15,342 nucleotides of DNA from RGIG2206 sp045577615 (lineage in GTDB: Bacteria > Bacillota > Clostridia > Oscillospirales > Acutalibacteraceae), in assembly GCA_045577615.1 (NCBI GenBank), contig JAZNIT010000008.1:1-15342 (forward strand), written 5' to 3'. The notes under the pieces were generated by a model, which searched no databases, had not been told where the DNA came from, and saw nothing but the letters and a program-made list of their open reading frames with translations. The first letter of the stretch is position 1. Each line of letters begins with the position of its first letter. Made by a program: the position numbers and the translations under genes. Shown piece by piece: positions 1 through 6,761 of this stretch.

Positions 1-1235
1 ACTCTAACCTCTCTGTCGGCAAGGGGAACTGCCTGCTCTGCTGCCATAATGATGTTTTTGTTATTAGGAAGCACAAAAACTGTTTTGGCAGGAACTGCTT
101 GAATTGCATTTAAAATGTCATCTGTGCTGGGGTTCATTGTCTGACCACCGCTAACGATGCTGTCAACACCCAACTCACCAAATAACTCTTCAAGTCCTGC
201 ACCAACGCATACACTTACGAAGCCATAAGGCTTTTCCTTCTTTACGGGTGAGTATGAATCACCTGTGCTGTCGGTGTTAACCTCTTTGGTTTGGTCATTG
301 TCGTGCTTTGCTCTTTCGTGCTGGTCACGCATATTTTCAATCTTCAAATTGATAAGGCTACCAAAGGTAAGACCCTTTTCGATAGCGTTACCGGGGTGAT
401 CGGTATGAACGTGAACCTTTATAATATCCTCATCGTCAACTACAACACAACTGTCACCGATGGTTTCAAGGTATGCACGAAGCAGCTTGGGATCGGTGTC
501 GCTGGCTTTTTTAACGATAAATTCAGTGCAATAGGTAAAGGTGATTTCAGTTTCAAACTCTGCAGCAGCGTTATAGTTTTCTTGTGCAACTACAGTGGTC
601 TTTTTGGTGGTTGCTGCAGTGGACTCGATAACAACGCCGTCTGCAAAAACAGAGCGCATACCTTCCAAAACAGTTACAAAGCCTTGACCGCCTGCGTCAA
701 CAACGCCTGCTTTTTTAAGAACGGGAAGCAGCTCGGGAGTAGAAGCCAATGCTTCTTTAGCACCTGCCAAAGCAACGTCAAACACCTTCATAAAGTCGGC
801 ATCTGCGCACTCTTTAGCCTTTTCGTGAGCTACACGGGCAACAGTGAGAATGGTGCCTTCGGTGGGCTTCATAACTGCCTTGTATGCAGCCTCAACGCCC
901 AAGCCCAAGGACTCGATAAGGTCGTTACCACTCATGGTTTCTTTGCCCTTCAGTCCTTTTGCAAAGCCTCTGAAAAGCAAAGACAAAATAACGCCTGAGT
1001 TACCTCTAGCACCGCGCAAAAATGCAGATGCGGCAGTATCAGCAACTTTAGAAACAGACTCACCCTTAAGACGAGCAAGCTCCTTAACGGCATTATTTAT
1101 GGTCATTGACATATTGGTACCGGTATCACCGTCAGGAACGGGGAATACGTTCAATTCGTCAATTCTTTGCTTGTTGTTTGTTATATTGTTTGCGCCCGAT
1201 ATATATGCGTCGCGCAGTTTATCACCGTTAATCAT
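1..1235 (-). CDS. fakA: Fatty acid kinase FakA (DhaL/DAK2-domain protein, YloV-like), 3' end outside window
   Basis: FakA phosphorylates fatty acids presented by FakB (DegV) proteins, yielding acyl-phosphate for phospholipid synthesis; it is cytosolic. I read 411 codons; the C-terminus is cut off by the window edge. The N-terminal DhaL-type nucleotide-binding domain (about residues 1-200) carries the metal-binding FPVPDGDTGTNM motif at residues 31-42 (Asp35, Asp37) and a later ARGNSGVILS segment. A middle domain includes a VHVHTDHPG stretch, and a C-terminal domain begins near YGFVSVCVGAG and contains LPNNKNIIMAAEQA, typical of the YloV/FakA family. The ATG at 1233-1235 has AGGAG 11 bases upstream. 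It lies 53 bases downstream of the YloU-like gene, the usual Firmicutes pairing. Identification is secure; activity is inferred from the family. Confidence 0.93.
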   Translation of the reverse strand, partial: MINGDKLRDAYISGANNITNNKQRIDELNVFPVPDGDTGTNMSMTINNAVKELARLKGESVSKVADTAASAFLRGARGNSGVILSLLFRGFAKGLKGKETMSGNDLIESLGLGVEAAYKAVMKPTEGTILTVARVAHEKAKECADADFMKVFDVALAGAKEALASTPELLPVLKKAGVVDAGGQGFVTVLEGMRSVFADGVVIESTAATTKKTTVVAQENYNAAAEFETEITFTYCTEFIVKKASDTDPKLLRAYLETIGDSCVVVDDEDIIKVHVHTDHPGNAIEKGLTFGSLINLKIENMRDQHERAKHDNDQTKEVNTDSTGDSYSPVKKEKPYGFVSVCVGAGLEELFGELGVDSIVSGGQTMNPSTDDILNAIQAVPAKTVFVLPNNKNIIMAAEQAVPLADREVR

Positions 1236-1251
1236 TATAATAAACACTCCT

Positions 1252-1267
1252 AATCTGTAGTCAGATT
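1252..1267 (-). other. Short hairpin between the YloU-like gene and fakA
   Basis: AATCTG and CAGATT (6 bp, 4-base loop) form a small perfect hairpin in the 53-base gap, directly before the AGGAG Shine-Dalgarno of fakA. There is no T-tract, so it is not a terminator. It may influence processing or ribosome access, or be chance. Confidence 0.3.
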
Positions 1268-1288
1268 TATCATTTGTGCGCGATATTA

Positions 1289-1636
1289 TCAGGTTTGCAT
1301 CGCGTCAACGTGAACAGTAACCTTCTTAACATCAATACCGGTAGCCTCTTTAACAGTATACTTAACGTTGTGAACGATACTGTTGGCGATAGCGTTGATA
1401 TTTATACCGTATGCTACAACAATATGAAGCTCAACACTGATAGCTTCTATATCGCCGTGAACAATAATGCCTTTGTCAATCATTTTGCCGCGCTTGAATA
1501 TGTTGACGATGCGCTGACCGCCCTTGGCAACCATTCCTGAAACACCGTAGCAGGAGGAAACTGCTTGACCAATGAGCTTGGCAAAAAAATTGTTGGATAT
1601 GCAAACAGAACCTAATTTTGTTTCATAAGCAACCAT
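1289..1636 (-). CDS. Asp23/Gls24 family envelope stress response protein (YloU-like)
   Basis: A 115-residue protein matching the small Asp23/Gls24 (DUF322) family in length and pattern. It opens with MVAYETKLGSVCIS, has a central GVSGMVAKGGQ segment, and ends with the repeating beta-alpha pattern seen in GIININAIA-like and TGIDVKKVTVHV segments. Family members are alkaline- or envelope-stress-associated proteins; the YloU subgroup is encoded directly before fakA in many Firmicutes, as here. Its molecular role is not established. GGAG lies 8 to 11 bases upstream of the ATG. The stop of the upstream lipoprotein gene is only 30 bases away with no terminator between, so the three genes are probably cotranscribed. 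Confident family call; no precise function proposed. Confidence 0.88.
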   Translation of the reverse strand: MVAYETKLGSVCISNNFFAKLIGQAVSSCYGVSGMVAKGGQRIVNIFKRGKMIDKGIIVHGDIEAISVELHIVVAYGININAIANSIVHNVKYTVKEATGIDVKKVTVHVDAMQT

Positions 1637-1666
1637 AAGTATTCTCCATTCTTTATGAGGTAAAGA

Positions 1667-3202
1667 TTAACCGTAGTTTTCGATGCCGTTATAAATGTCG
1701 CTGATGCTGAAGTTAACGTAGCCTTCAAGCCAGTCGGAATATACAATCACACCGTTTTTATAGCAAACGGGGATAAAGGGCATTTCGGTGGCGAAAGAGG
1801 ATATAGCCGCCGTAACCTCTGAAACACCGCTGTAATATTCAGCAAACTTAACGGAGCAGTCGGACACAGTGGGATATCCGTAAATCACATTAGGCGACAA
1901 GGTGTTGCCTAAGTAGAGCGATTTATCAAGTCTAACCTCGCCAATGTACACATCAAAATGTCCATAGGTTAAATCGTTGATATAATCAGCCCAAACCTTT
2001 TGCACAACAGAAACCTCAAATCCGCATTTATCAAGTTGTGCTGCAACAAGCTCAGCGCAGGTAACCCTGGCAGGATTATCGCTGTTGCAAAGCAGGCTTA
2101 TGGTAATGCGTTTGCCTGCTTGGTCGATATAATATCCATCCGCATCTTTACTATTATAACCTATTTCTTCCAAATACGCAACAGTCTGTTTTAAATTTTG
2201 AACTTTATTTAAGGATTCGTGCCCTTTTATCTGATTCCAACCGCTTGGAAAAATACCGATAGCTTCTTCGGAAAAAGTGTAAAAACTTTTGCTGCAAACC
2301 TGTGATCTGTCAATGGCAGCGCTTACGGCCATACGCATTTTTGTATTGCTCATAATGCCATAGTTGCAGTTTGCACCAACAAAGACCATAGTGGTGTCGT
2401 ATGTCATTTTTGACACACCTGACATCTTGGGCATAGTGTTGTCGGATAAATCTGAATATATCAAGCTTATATTGCCAACGGATACATGATGGTTCAAAGA
2501 ATCATCATCCGGGCAATCGATAAGCTTAATGGTTTTAAGTTTAATTTCGCCGCGATAATAGCTTTGATTAGCCACTAACTGCTTATCGGTGTATGAAAAG
2601 GTGTATCTGCCGCAGCCGATGGGAGCAAGCGTACGGTTATTCTCATCCTTCAAATCGTTAGATCCGGTTTTAACAATAGGGAAATCGAGCAAATTAACAA
2701 GATTGGGATTGTTGATTGAACCGGCAAAAACAACAGTGGTTGAATCTATTGCCGTGCATGATGAAATGTATTTTAGCTGTGATGAATAAACATTGTTGTT
2801 TTTGGCACTGTTGAAGGAATACACAATGTCATCTGCAATAAGGGGAGAGCCATCGGTAAACGCGACCGATTTAAGCTTAACGGTGCATGTGCTTTGAGTG
2901 CTTTCGTATGACTCTGCAACGAATGCGGTGACGGTGAAATCATCGTTTGTTTTAAACAGCGGGTCAAACAGCAGCTTAGTAAGCTCTTGGTTTTGCTTGG
3001 TTTCGGCTTTGTACGGATTAAGAACATCCTTTGCCGAATAGGGGAGTTGTACAGTGTACCCGGATGTTGTATTGATATTTCCGGTGTTGGTGCCTTGTTG
3101 CATGTCGCTGTTTGTCTGCTTGCCGCTGCAGCTGCTCAAAACAGCAAAAGCAATAGCAATTGTAATAACTTTAAGCGCTAAATTAAATGTTGACTTATTC
3201 AA
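1667..3202 (-). CDS. ABC transporter substrate-binding lipoprotein, SBP_bac_5 (peptide/nickel) class
   Basis: An extracytoplasmic solute-binding protein of 511 residues, the usual size for the OppA/DppA class. The N-terminus is a lipoprotein signal: positively charged start, hydrophobic run, then lipobox LSSC with the lipidated Cys at residue 25, followed by a Ser/Thr/Asn-rich linker. The body shows class hallmarks: LTKLLFDPLF near residue 75, FTDGSPLIADDIVYSF (family pattern TDGxPxxAxDVxxS), and MRMAVSAAIDRSQV in the second lobe. The start codon is TTG, with AGGTGGTG upstream at good spacing; no in-frame ATG fits better. No permease or ATPase of the Opp/Dpp type is in the window, so the partner transporter is unknown and the protein may be an orphan receptor. 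Ligand not predictable from sequence alone. Confidence 0.9.
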   Translation of the reverse strand: MNKSTFNLALKVITIAIAFAVLSSCSGKQTNSDMQQGTNTGNINTTSGYTVQLPYSAKDVLNPYKAETKQNQELTKLLFDPLFKTNDDFTVTAFVAESYESTQSTCTVKLKSVAFTDGSPLIADDIVYSFNSAKNNNVYSSQLKYISSCTAIDSTTVVFAGSINNPNLVNLLDFPIVKTGSNDLKDENNRTLAPIGCGRYTFSYTDKQLVANQSYYRGEIKLKTIKLIDCPDDDSLNHHVSVGNISLIYSDLSDNTMPKMSGVSKMTYDTTMVFVGANCNYGIMSNTKMRMAVSAAIDRSQVCSKSFYTFSEEAIGIFPSGWNQIKGHESLNKVQNLKQTVAYLEEIGYNSKDADGYYIDQAGKRITISLLCNSDNPARVTCAELVAAQLDKCGFEVSVVQKVWADYINDLTYGHFDVYIGEVRLDKSLYLGNTLSPNVIYGYPTVSDCSVKFAEYYSGVSEVTAAISSFATEMPFIPVCYKNGVIVYSDWLEGYVNFSISDIYNGIENYG

Positions 3203-3239
3203 TTCAACACCACCTTAATGAAATCAATAGCATTATTGT

Positions 3240-3268
3240 ATTATACCACAACACAACTGTTTTTTCAA
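3240..3268 (-). promoter_or_regulatory. Sigma-A-type promoter for the lipoprotein-yloU-fakA unit
   Basis: On the minus strand, TTGAAA (3263-3268) and a perfect TATAAT (3240-3245) are 17 bases apart, with a TG one base before the -10 (extended -10). Transcription would start near 3233, giving a leader of about 30 bases that contains the AGGTGGTG ribosome binding site. Confidence 0.8.
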
Positions 3269-3326
3269 CACAAAATAAAAAAGGGGGTTGTATAAAAAAT
3301 ATGTATAAAATTAATAAAATATATAG

Positions 3327-3355
3327 TTGAATTTTTTTGACATCTGTGTTATATT
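3327..3355 (+). promoter_or_regulatory. Sigma-A-type promoter before the broken exported-protein gene
   Basis: TTGAAT (3327-3332), a 17-base spacer and TATATT (3350-3355), with TG one base before the -10. A tempting TTGACA at 3337 is too close to this -10 to serve with it. An RBS (AAAGGAAG, 3374-3381) and ATG follow, so the interrupted reading frame downstream has a full expression signal. The pseudokinase gene may also be read from here. Confidence 0.65.
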
Positions 3356-3390
3356 GAAAACAGTTTAATGTGGAAAGGAAGTACCTCATT

Positions 3391-3663
3391 ATGTCAAAAC
3401 GTATTATTTCACTACTTATCAGTTTGGTGTTGTTGTGCTGAGTTTTTGCTTGCGTACCTTTTTCTGCCTTCGCAGAGGGTGAACTGAGCTATCTCTACAA
3501 TAAACCCTTCGAAAACGACGGTTTTTGGGAGGGTAGCACTACCAAAATCACCAGTTCCGGCATTTTCTCTGTTGGTAGCAGCAATGGTAGTATGTACTAT
3601 CTTGTAACCAAGGACACTATGTCACTTGGCGAGAAATTTGAAGTTAATTATACCTGCCGCTGA
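3391..3663 (+). pseudogene. Remnant of an exported protein gene, interrupted by an in-frame TGA in the signal peptide
   Basis: From ATG 3391 the frame encodes a signal peptide beginning MSKRIISLLISLVLLC, then TGA at 3439-3441 (codon 17), then continues VFACVPFSAFAEGELSYLYN and on to a second TGA at 3661-3663, 90 codons in all. Read through, the N-terminus is a textbook Sec signal ending in AFA-EG, a signal peptidase I site, so the frame was clearly coding. Promoter and RBS are intact. After the signal the remaining roughly 60 residues (Gly/Ser/Thr/aromatic rich) resemble the start of a secreted beta-rich domain, and the end falls inside a hairpin, suggesting 3' truncation too. Recoding is unlikely: other genes here stop at TGA and use TGG for Trp. 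A sequencing error at codon 17 is the main alternative. Confidence 0.6.
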
Positions 3664-3706
3664 TTTTGTCAGAGGCAGGTATATGTAAATTTATATTATA
3701 TTTTTT
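3649..3706 (+). other. Strong stem-loop with late T-tract (possible terminator or attenuator)
   Basis: TATACCTGCC (3649-3658) pairs perfectly with GGCAGGTATA (3674-3683); inside, after a G-A mismatch, CTGA pairs with TCAG around a TTTTG loop. The total is 14 bp in 35 bases. The stop codon of the broken gene lies in the inner stem. A run of six T (3701-3706) comes 17 bases after the stem, too far for a standard intrinsic terminator, and is followed by the pseudokinase RBS. Confidence 0.55.
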
Positions 3707-3719
3707 AGGATGTGACTTT

Positions 3720-5417
3720 ATGTCTGATTTTAGCAGACTTTGTATGGGATGTATGAACGACAAGGGCGAAAACTCCGTTTGTCCTCGTTGCGGTTTTGAC
3801 GAGAATGCTGCTCAACCCGTGTCGGTTATGCCCATCAGAACTTTGTTGGATGGACGCTATCTTATTGGTGGTGTTATTGAATCAAATTGCGAGGGTGTTA
3901 CATACATTTCATGGGATACCGAAGAGAACAAACCCGTTCGAGTTCGTGAGTATTTCCCTGAAGCTTTTTGTGACCGCGCAGCTGACCGCACCACTGTTCA
4001 GATTTTGATGGGTAAAGAATTTGAGTTTAACCGTCATTTTGGTGAGTTTTTGGATATTGCTCGTTGCCTTGCAAGATGTAGCGATCTGCCCTCGCTTTTC
4101 CCCGTGACCGACATTTTCGAGAGCAACAACACCGCGTACTACGTAACTGAGTATGTTAAGACCATCACTATGCGTGAGTTTTTAATCAGAAACGGTGGCT
4201 CATTGGCTTGGGATCAGATTCGCCCCTTGCTTATGCCTGTTCTTACTACCTTGTCATCACTGCACGAAGAGGGCTTGATTCACAGAGGTATTTCACCCGA
4301 AACCCTCATTGTTGGTGTTGACGGCAGAATTCGCATTACAGGCTTCTGCGTTGCTGATGCCCGTACTGCTCGCAAGGATGCAACTGCTATGAATGCTCAG
4401 CTTTTCCCCGGCTTTGCTGCTATTGAGCAATATGGCTTTGAAACCAAGCAGGGCACTTGGACTGATGTTTATGGTGTATGTGCAACTCTTTACAAGATTT
4501 TGGTTGGTTCACCTCCTGCAGATGCAACCGAGCGCGTTAACAATGATAAGATGATTATTCCTGCCAAGATTGCACAAGAAATTCCTCGTAATGTACTTAC
4601 TGCAATGGCAGACGGCTTGGCAATTTTAGCTGACGATCGCACACAGACCATTGATGACCTTAAGGGCTCTCTTATTCCTTCTGCTGCATTATCTGCTGAT
4701 GCTAAAAAGGATGTAACTAAGCCTGCAAACAGCAAAAAAACTGCTATTATAGTAGCTATTATTGTCAGCGTTTTGTTGCTTGTGTTGCTGTATTTTGTAA
4801 CTGCAAAACTTATTTTGCCCGCAATCAGCCATGGTGATAAGGATACACCATCAAACGCAGCACCTCCCGCTTCTTCAACTGTATCTCTGCTTGACGATCC
4901 TGAGTCGGTTGCTACTACCTATGCTGTTCCTGATTTGGTTGGTAAACAGTTCGGTAAGGCTGAAGAGGATGAGAGGGTTGGTCCTTATTTCAAACTGGTA
5001 GTAACCGAGTATGAATACAACGGCAACTACCCTGTAGGTACTATTCTTTCTCAGGAATTTAAAGAGGGCACCATGCTTAAGCGTGGCGCAACCATTAATG
5101 TTAAGATCAGCCTGGGCGCTTCTACTGTTGCTATTCCCGGAACCCGCGGAATGTCAGAAGAGCAGGCTGTACTGGAGCTTATGAAGCTTGGCTTTAACTA
5201 CAATAATATCGTTATTAAAGAGAAGTACGATAAGGACATTCCTGCCGGTATGGTTGCAACTACAATGCCTGAGCAGGGAACTGCAGTTTCAATCCATTCG
5301 ATTGTTTATGTTTATGTAACACCCTCTGCATCATTTAGTGATGAAAGCAGCAATGCTTCAAGCAAGCCTGCCTCAAGCCAGGTTTCATCTCAGAACGCAT
5401 CTCAATCAGGTAATTAA
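3720..5417 (+). CDS. Membrane PASTA pseudokinase with N-terminal zinc ribbon
   Basis: A 565-residue protein related to PrkC/PknB-type Ser/Thr kinases but probably without kinase activity. In order: zinc ribbon (Cys8, Cys11, Cys21, Cys24); kinase fold (about 45-318); Ser/Lys linker; one TM helix (about 342-362); two PASTA domains (about 402-466 and 470-537); Ser-rich tail. Catalytic motifs are degenerate: the glycine loop reads ESNCEG, the ATP-binding Lys of AIK is Arg76, HRD is HRG (188-190), the HRDxxxxN Asn is Thr195, and DFG is GFC (208-210). Fold markers survive, such as EYFP (77-80), AAIEQYG and TDVYG. The likely topology is cytosolic pseudokinase and external PASTA, which in relatives binds peptidoglycan fragments. 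Start chosen at ATG 3720 (AGGA 9 bases upstream) rather than TTG 3666. Single-gene unit with its own terminator. Confidence 0.88.
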   Translation: MSDFSRLCMGCMNDKGENSVCPRCGFDENAAQPVSVMPIRTLLDGRYLIGGVIESNCEGVTYISWDTEENKPVRVREYFPEAFCDRAADRTTVQILMGKEFEFNRHFGEFLDIARCLARCSDLPSLFPVTDIFESNNTAYYVTEYVKTITMREFLIRNGGSLAWDQIRPLLMPVLTTLSSLHEEGLIHRGISPETLIVGVDGRIRITGFCVADARTARKDATAMNAQLFPGFAAIEQYGFETKQGTWTDVYGVCATLYKILVGSPPADATERVNNDKMIIPAKIAQEIPRNVLTAMADGLAILADDRTQTIDDLKGSLIPSAALSADAKKDVTKPANSKKTAIIVAIIVSVLLLVLLYFVTAKLILPAISHGDKDTPSNAAPPASSTVSLLDDPESVATTYAVPDLVGKQFGKAEEDERVGPYFKLVVTEYEYNGNYPVGTILSQEFKEGTMLKRGATINVKISLGASTVAIPGTRGMSEEQAVLELMKLGFNYNNIVIKEKYDKDIPAGMVATTMPEQGTAVSIHSIVYVYVTPSASFSDESSNASSKPASSQVSSQNASQSGN

Positions 5418-5423
5418 CCGTTT

Positions 5424-5460
5424 AACAAGCACCGATTAATTTCGGTGCTTGTTTATTTTA
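5424..5460 (+). terminator. Intrinsic terminator after the pseudokinase gene
   Basis: A perfect 12-bp stem, AACAAGCACCGA (5424-5435) with TCGGTGCTTGTT (5442-5453), 6-base loop, followed by TATTTTA. It begins 6 bases after the stop codon. Confidence 0.88.
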
Positions 5461-5462
5461 AG

Positions 5463-5491
5463 TTGAATTTAATATACAAATGTGTTATAAT
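5463..5491 (+). promoter_or_regulatory. Strong sigma-A-type promoter for the flavoprotein-to-IspH/S1 cluster
   Basis: TTGAAT (5463-5468), 17-base spacer, perfect TATAAT (5486-5491) and an extended -10 TG at 5483-5484. The start site would be near 5498, about 42 bases before the first gene. It is the only clear promoter seen before the four-gene cluster. Confidence 0.82.
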
Positions 5492-5539
5492 ATCATAGTT
5501 ATGCAGAATGACTAATCTAACTGCGTTTTGGAGCGTTTT

Positions 5540-6748
5540 ATGAAAGTAATTGTTATTGGTGCCGGCGCCTCCGGCTTGATGGCTGGTTATGCCGCATGCC
5601 TTAATGGCAACGATGTTGTTATAATTGAAAAAAATCATCGTCCTGCACGCAAGGTAATGATTACCGGAAAAGGACGTTGCAATGTTACCAACAACTGTGA
5701 TGTTAAGGACTTTATTGCCAATGTGCCGCAAAATGCTCGCTTTTTGTATAGCGCTATCAGCCGTTTTTCACCCTATGACACATTTGGCTTTTTTGAAGCA
5801 ATGGGTGTTGAACTTAAAACCGAACGGGGCAACAGAGTTTTCCCTGTGTCTGATAAAGCCGTTGATATAGTCGATGCACTTTATAAAAGCTGCAACGGAT
5901 GTAAATTTTTGTTTGATACCATCGTTAAAAGCGTAAATATTGTTGATGGAGCAGCCTGCTCTGTTACTCTTGATAATGGCAAAGAATTAACTGCCGATGC
6001 CATTATTGTCGCGACAGGCGGTGCCAGTTATTCTCTTACAGGCTCAACTGGGGATGGCTACGATTTTGCAAGGTGTGCAGGTCACAGCGTTGCAAAAATC
6101 AGGCCCTCGCTAGTTCCTATTGAGTCGAGTGATTTGTTCTGCTCTGAACTATCGGGTCTTACCCTCAAAAATGTGGGAATATCGGTTGTAAAAGACGGCA
6201 AAACAATATATACCGACTTTGGCGAGATGCTGTTTACTCACTTTGGCATAAGTGGTCCGCTTGTGCTAAGTGCATCGTCAAACATTGACGAAATTAAAGG
6301 TTGTGTGCTTAATGTTGATTTAAAGCCGGCTCTTGATGCCGATAAGCTTACCGAGCGACTAAAGCGTGATATATCGCAAAACATAAACAAAAATATTGTT
6401 AATATAATGCCGGGGTTAGTGCCTGCTGCAATGAGTAAAATTATTCTTGAAAAAGCAGGGGTGAATCCCGAAACCAAGTGCAATCAATTAACAACAAAAA
6501 TGCGCAATTCCATTTGTGAAGTTCTTAAAAGGTTTGAGATTAAACTGTCCGATTTTCGCCCCATTGAAGAGGCTATAATAACTCGTGGTGGCGTTGATGT
6601 ATCACAAATAGATCCTAAAACAATGCAGTCCAAGCTTTGTAAACAGCTTTATTTTGTTGGCGAGGTGTTGGATGTTGATGGATACACAGGTGGCTTTAAT
6701 TTGCAGATAGCTTTTTCTACCGGCTATGCTGCAGGCAGTTCAATTTAA
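5540..6748 (+). CDS. NAD(P)/FAD-dependent oxidoreductase, HI0933/BaiN family
   Basis: A 402-residue flavoprotein. The N-terminus is an FAD-binding Rossmann fold with GAGASG (7-12) and acidic Glu30 at the end of the second strand. The family signature TGKGRCNVTNN (42-52) follows, with a central DFGEMLFTHFGISGPLVL segment, and the C-terminus carries TRGGVDVSQIDPKTM and FVGEVLDVDGYTGGFNLQIA, hallmarks of the HI0933/BaiN (YhiN-like) group. Some members reduce bile-acid intermediates, and others are annotated as aminoacetone oxidases; the substrate here cannot be told and the housekeeping-like setting does not suggest bile acid metabolism. ATG 5540 chosen, with GGAG at 5530-5533; a TTG at 5528 overlaps that RBS. 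First gene of the cluster, 13 bases ahead of the next. Confidence 0.92.
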   Translation: MKVIVIGAGASGLMAGYAACLNGNDVVIIEKNHRPARKVMITGKGRCNVTNNCDVKDFIANVPQNARFLYSAISRFSPYDTFGFFEAMGVELKTERGNRVFPVSDKAVDIVDALYKSCNGCKFLFDTIVKSVNIVDGAACSVTLDNGKELTADAIIVATGGASYSLTGSTGDGYDFARCAGHSVAKIRPSLVPIESSDLFCSELSGLTLKNVGISVVKDGKTIYTDFGEMLFTHFGISGPLVLSASSNIDEIKGCVLNVDLKPALDADKLTERLKRDISQNINKNIVNIMPGLVPAAMSKIILEKAGVNPETKCNQLTTKMRNSICEVLKRFEIKLSDFRPIEEAIITRGGVDVSQIDPKTMQSKLCKQLYFVGEVLDVDGYTGGFNLQIAFSTGYAAGSSI

Positions 6749-6761
6749 CGGGGTGATAAGT

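Noticed and set aside
291..1260. Plus-strand reading frames of 235 and 138 codons opposite fakA
   Set aside because: The minus strand encodes an unmistakable FakA here; the plus-strand translations are low-complexity, Cys/Asn-rich shadows without an RBS.
3204..3389. Minus-strand 61-codon frame upstream of the binding lipoprotein
   Set aside because: It spans the predicted promoter regions on both strands, is AT-driven, and has no RBS or recognisable protein pattern.
3439..3441. TGA as selenocysteine or Trp recoding
   Set aside because: It lies in a signal peptide, TGA ends potB and potC, Trp is TGG elsewhere, and no convincing SECIS-like stem follows the codon. A nonsense mutation or sequence error is simpler.
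3666..3719. N-terminal extension of the pseudokinase from TTG 3666
   Set aside because: The TTG lies inside the hairpin loop with no RBS; ATG 3720 has AGGA at good spacing and begins directly before the zinc ribbon.
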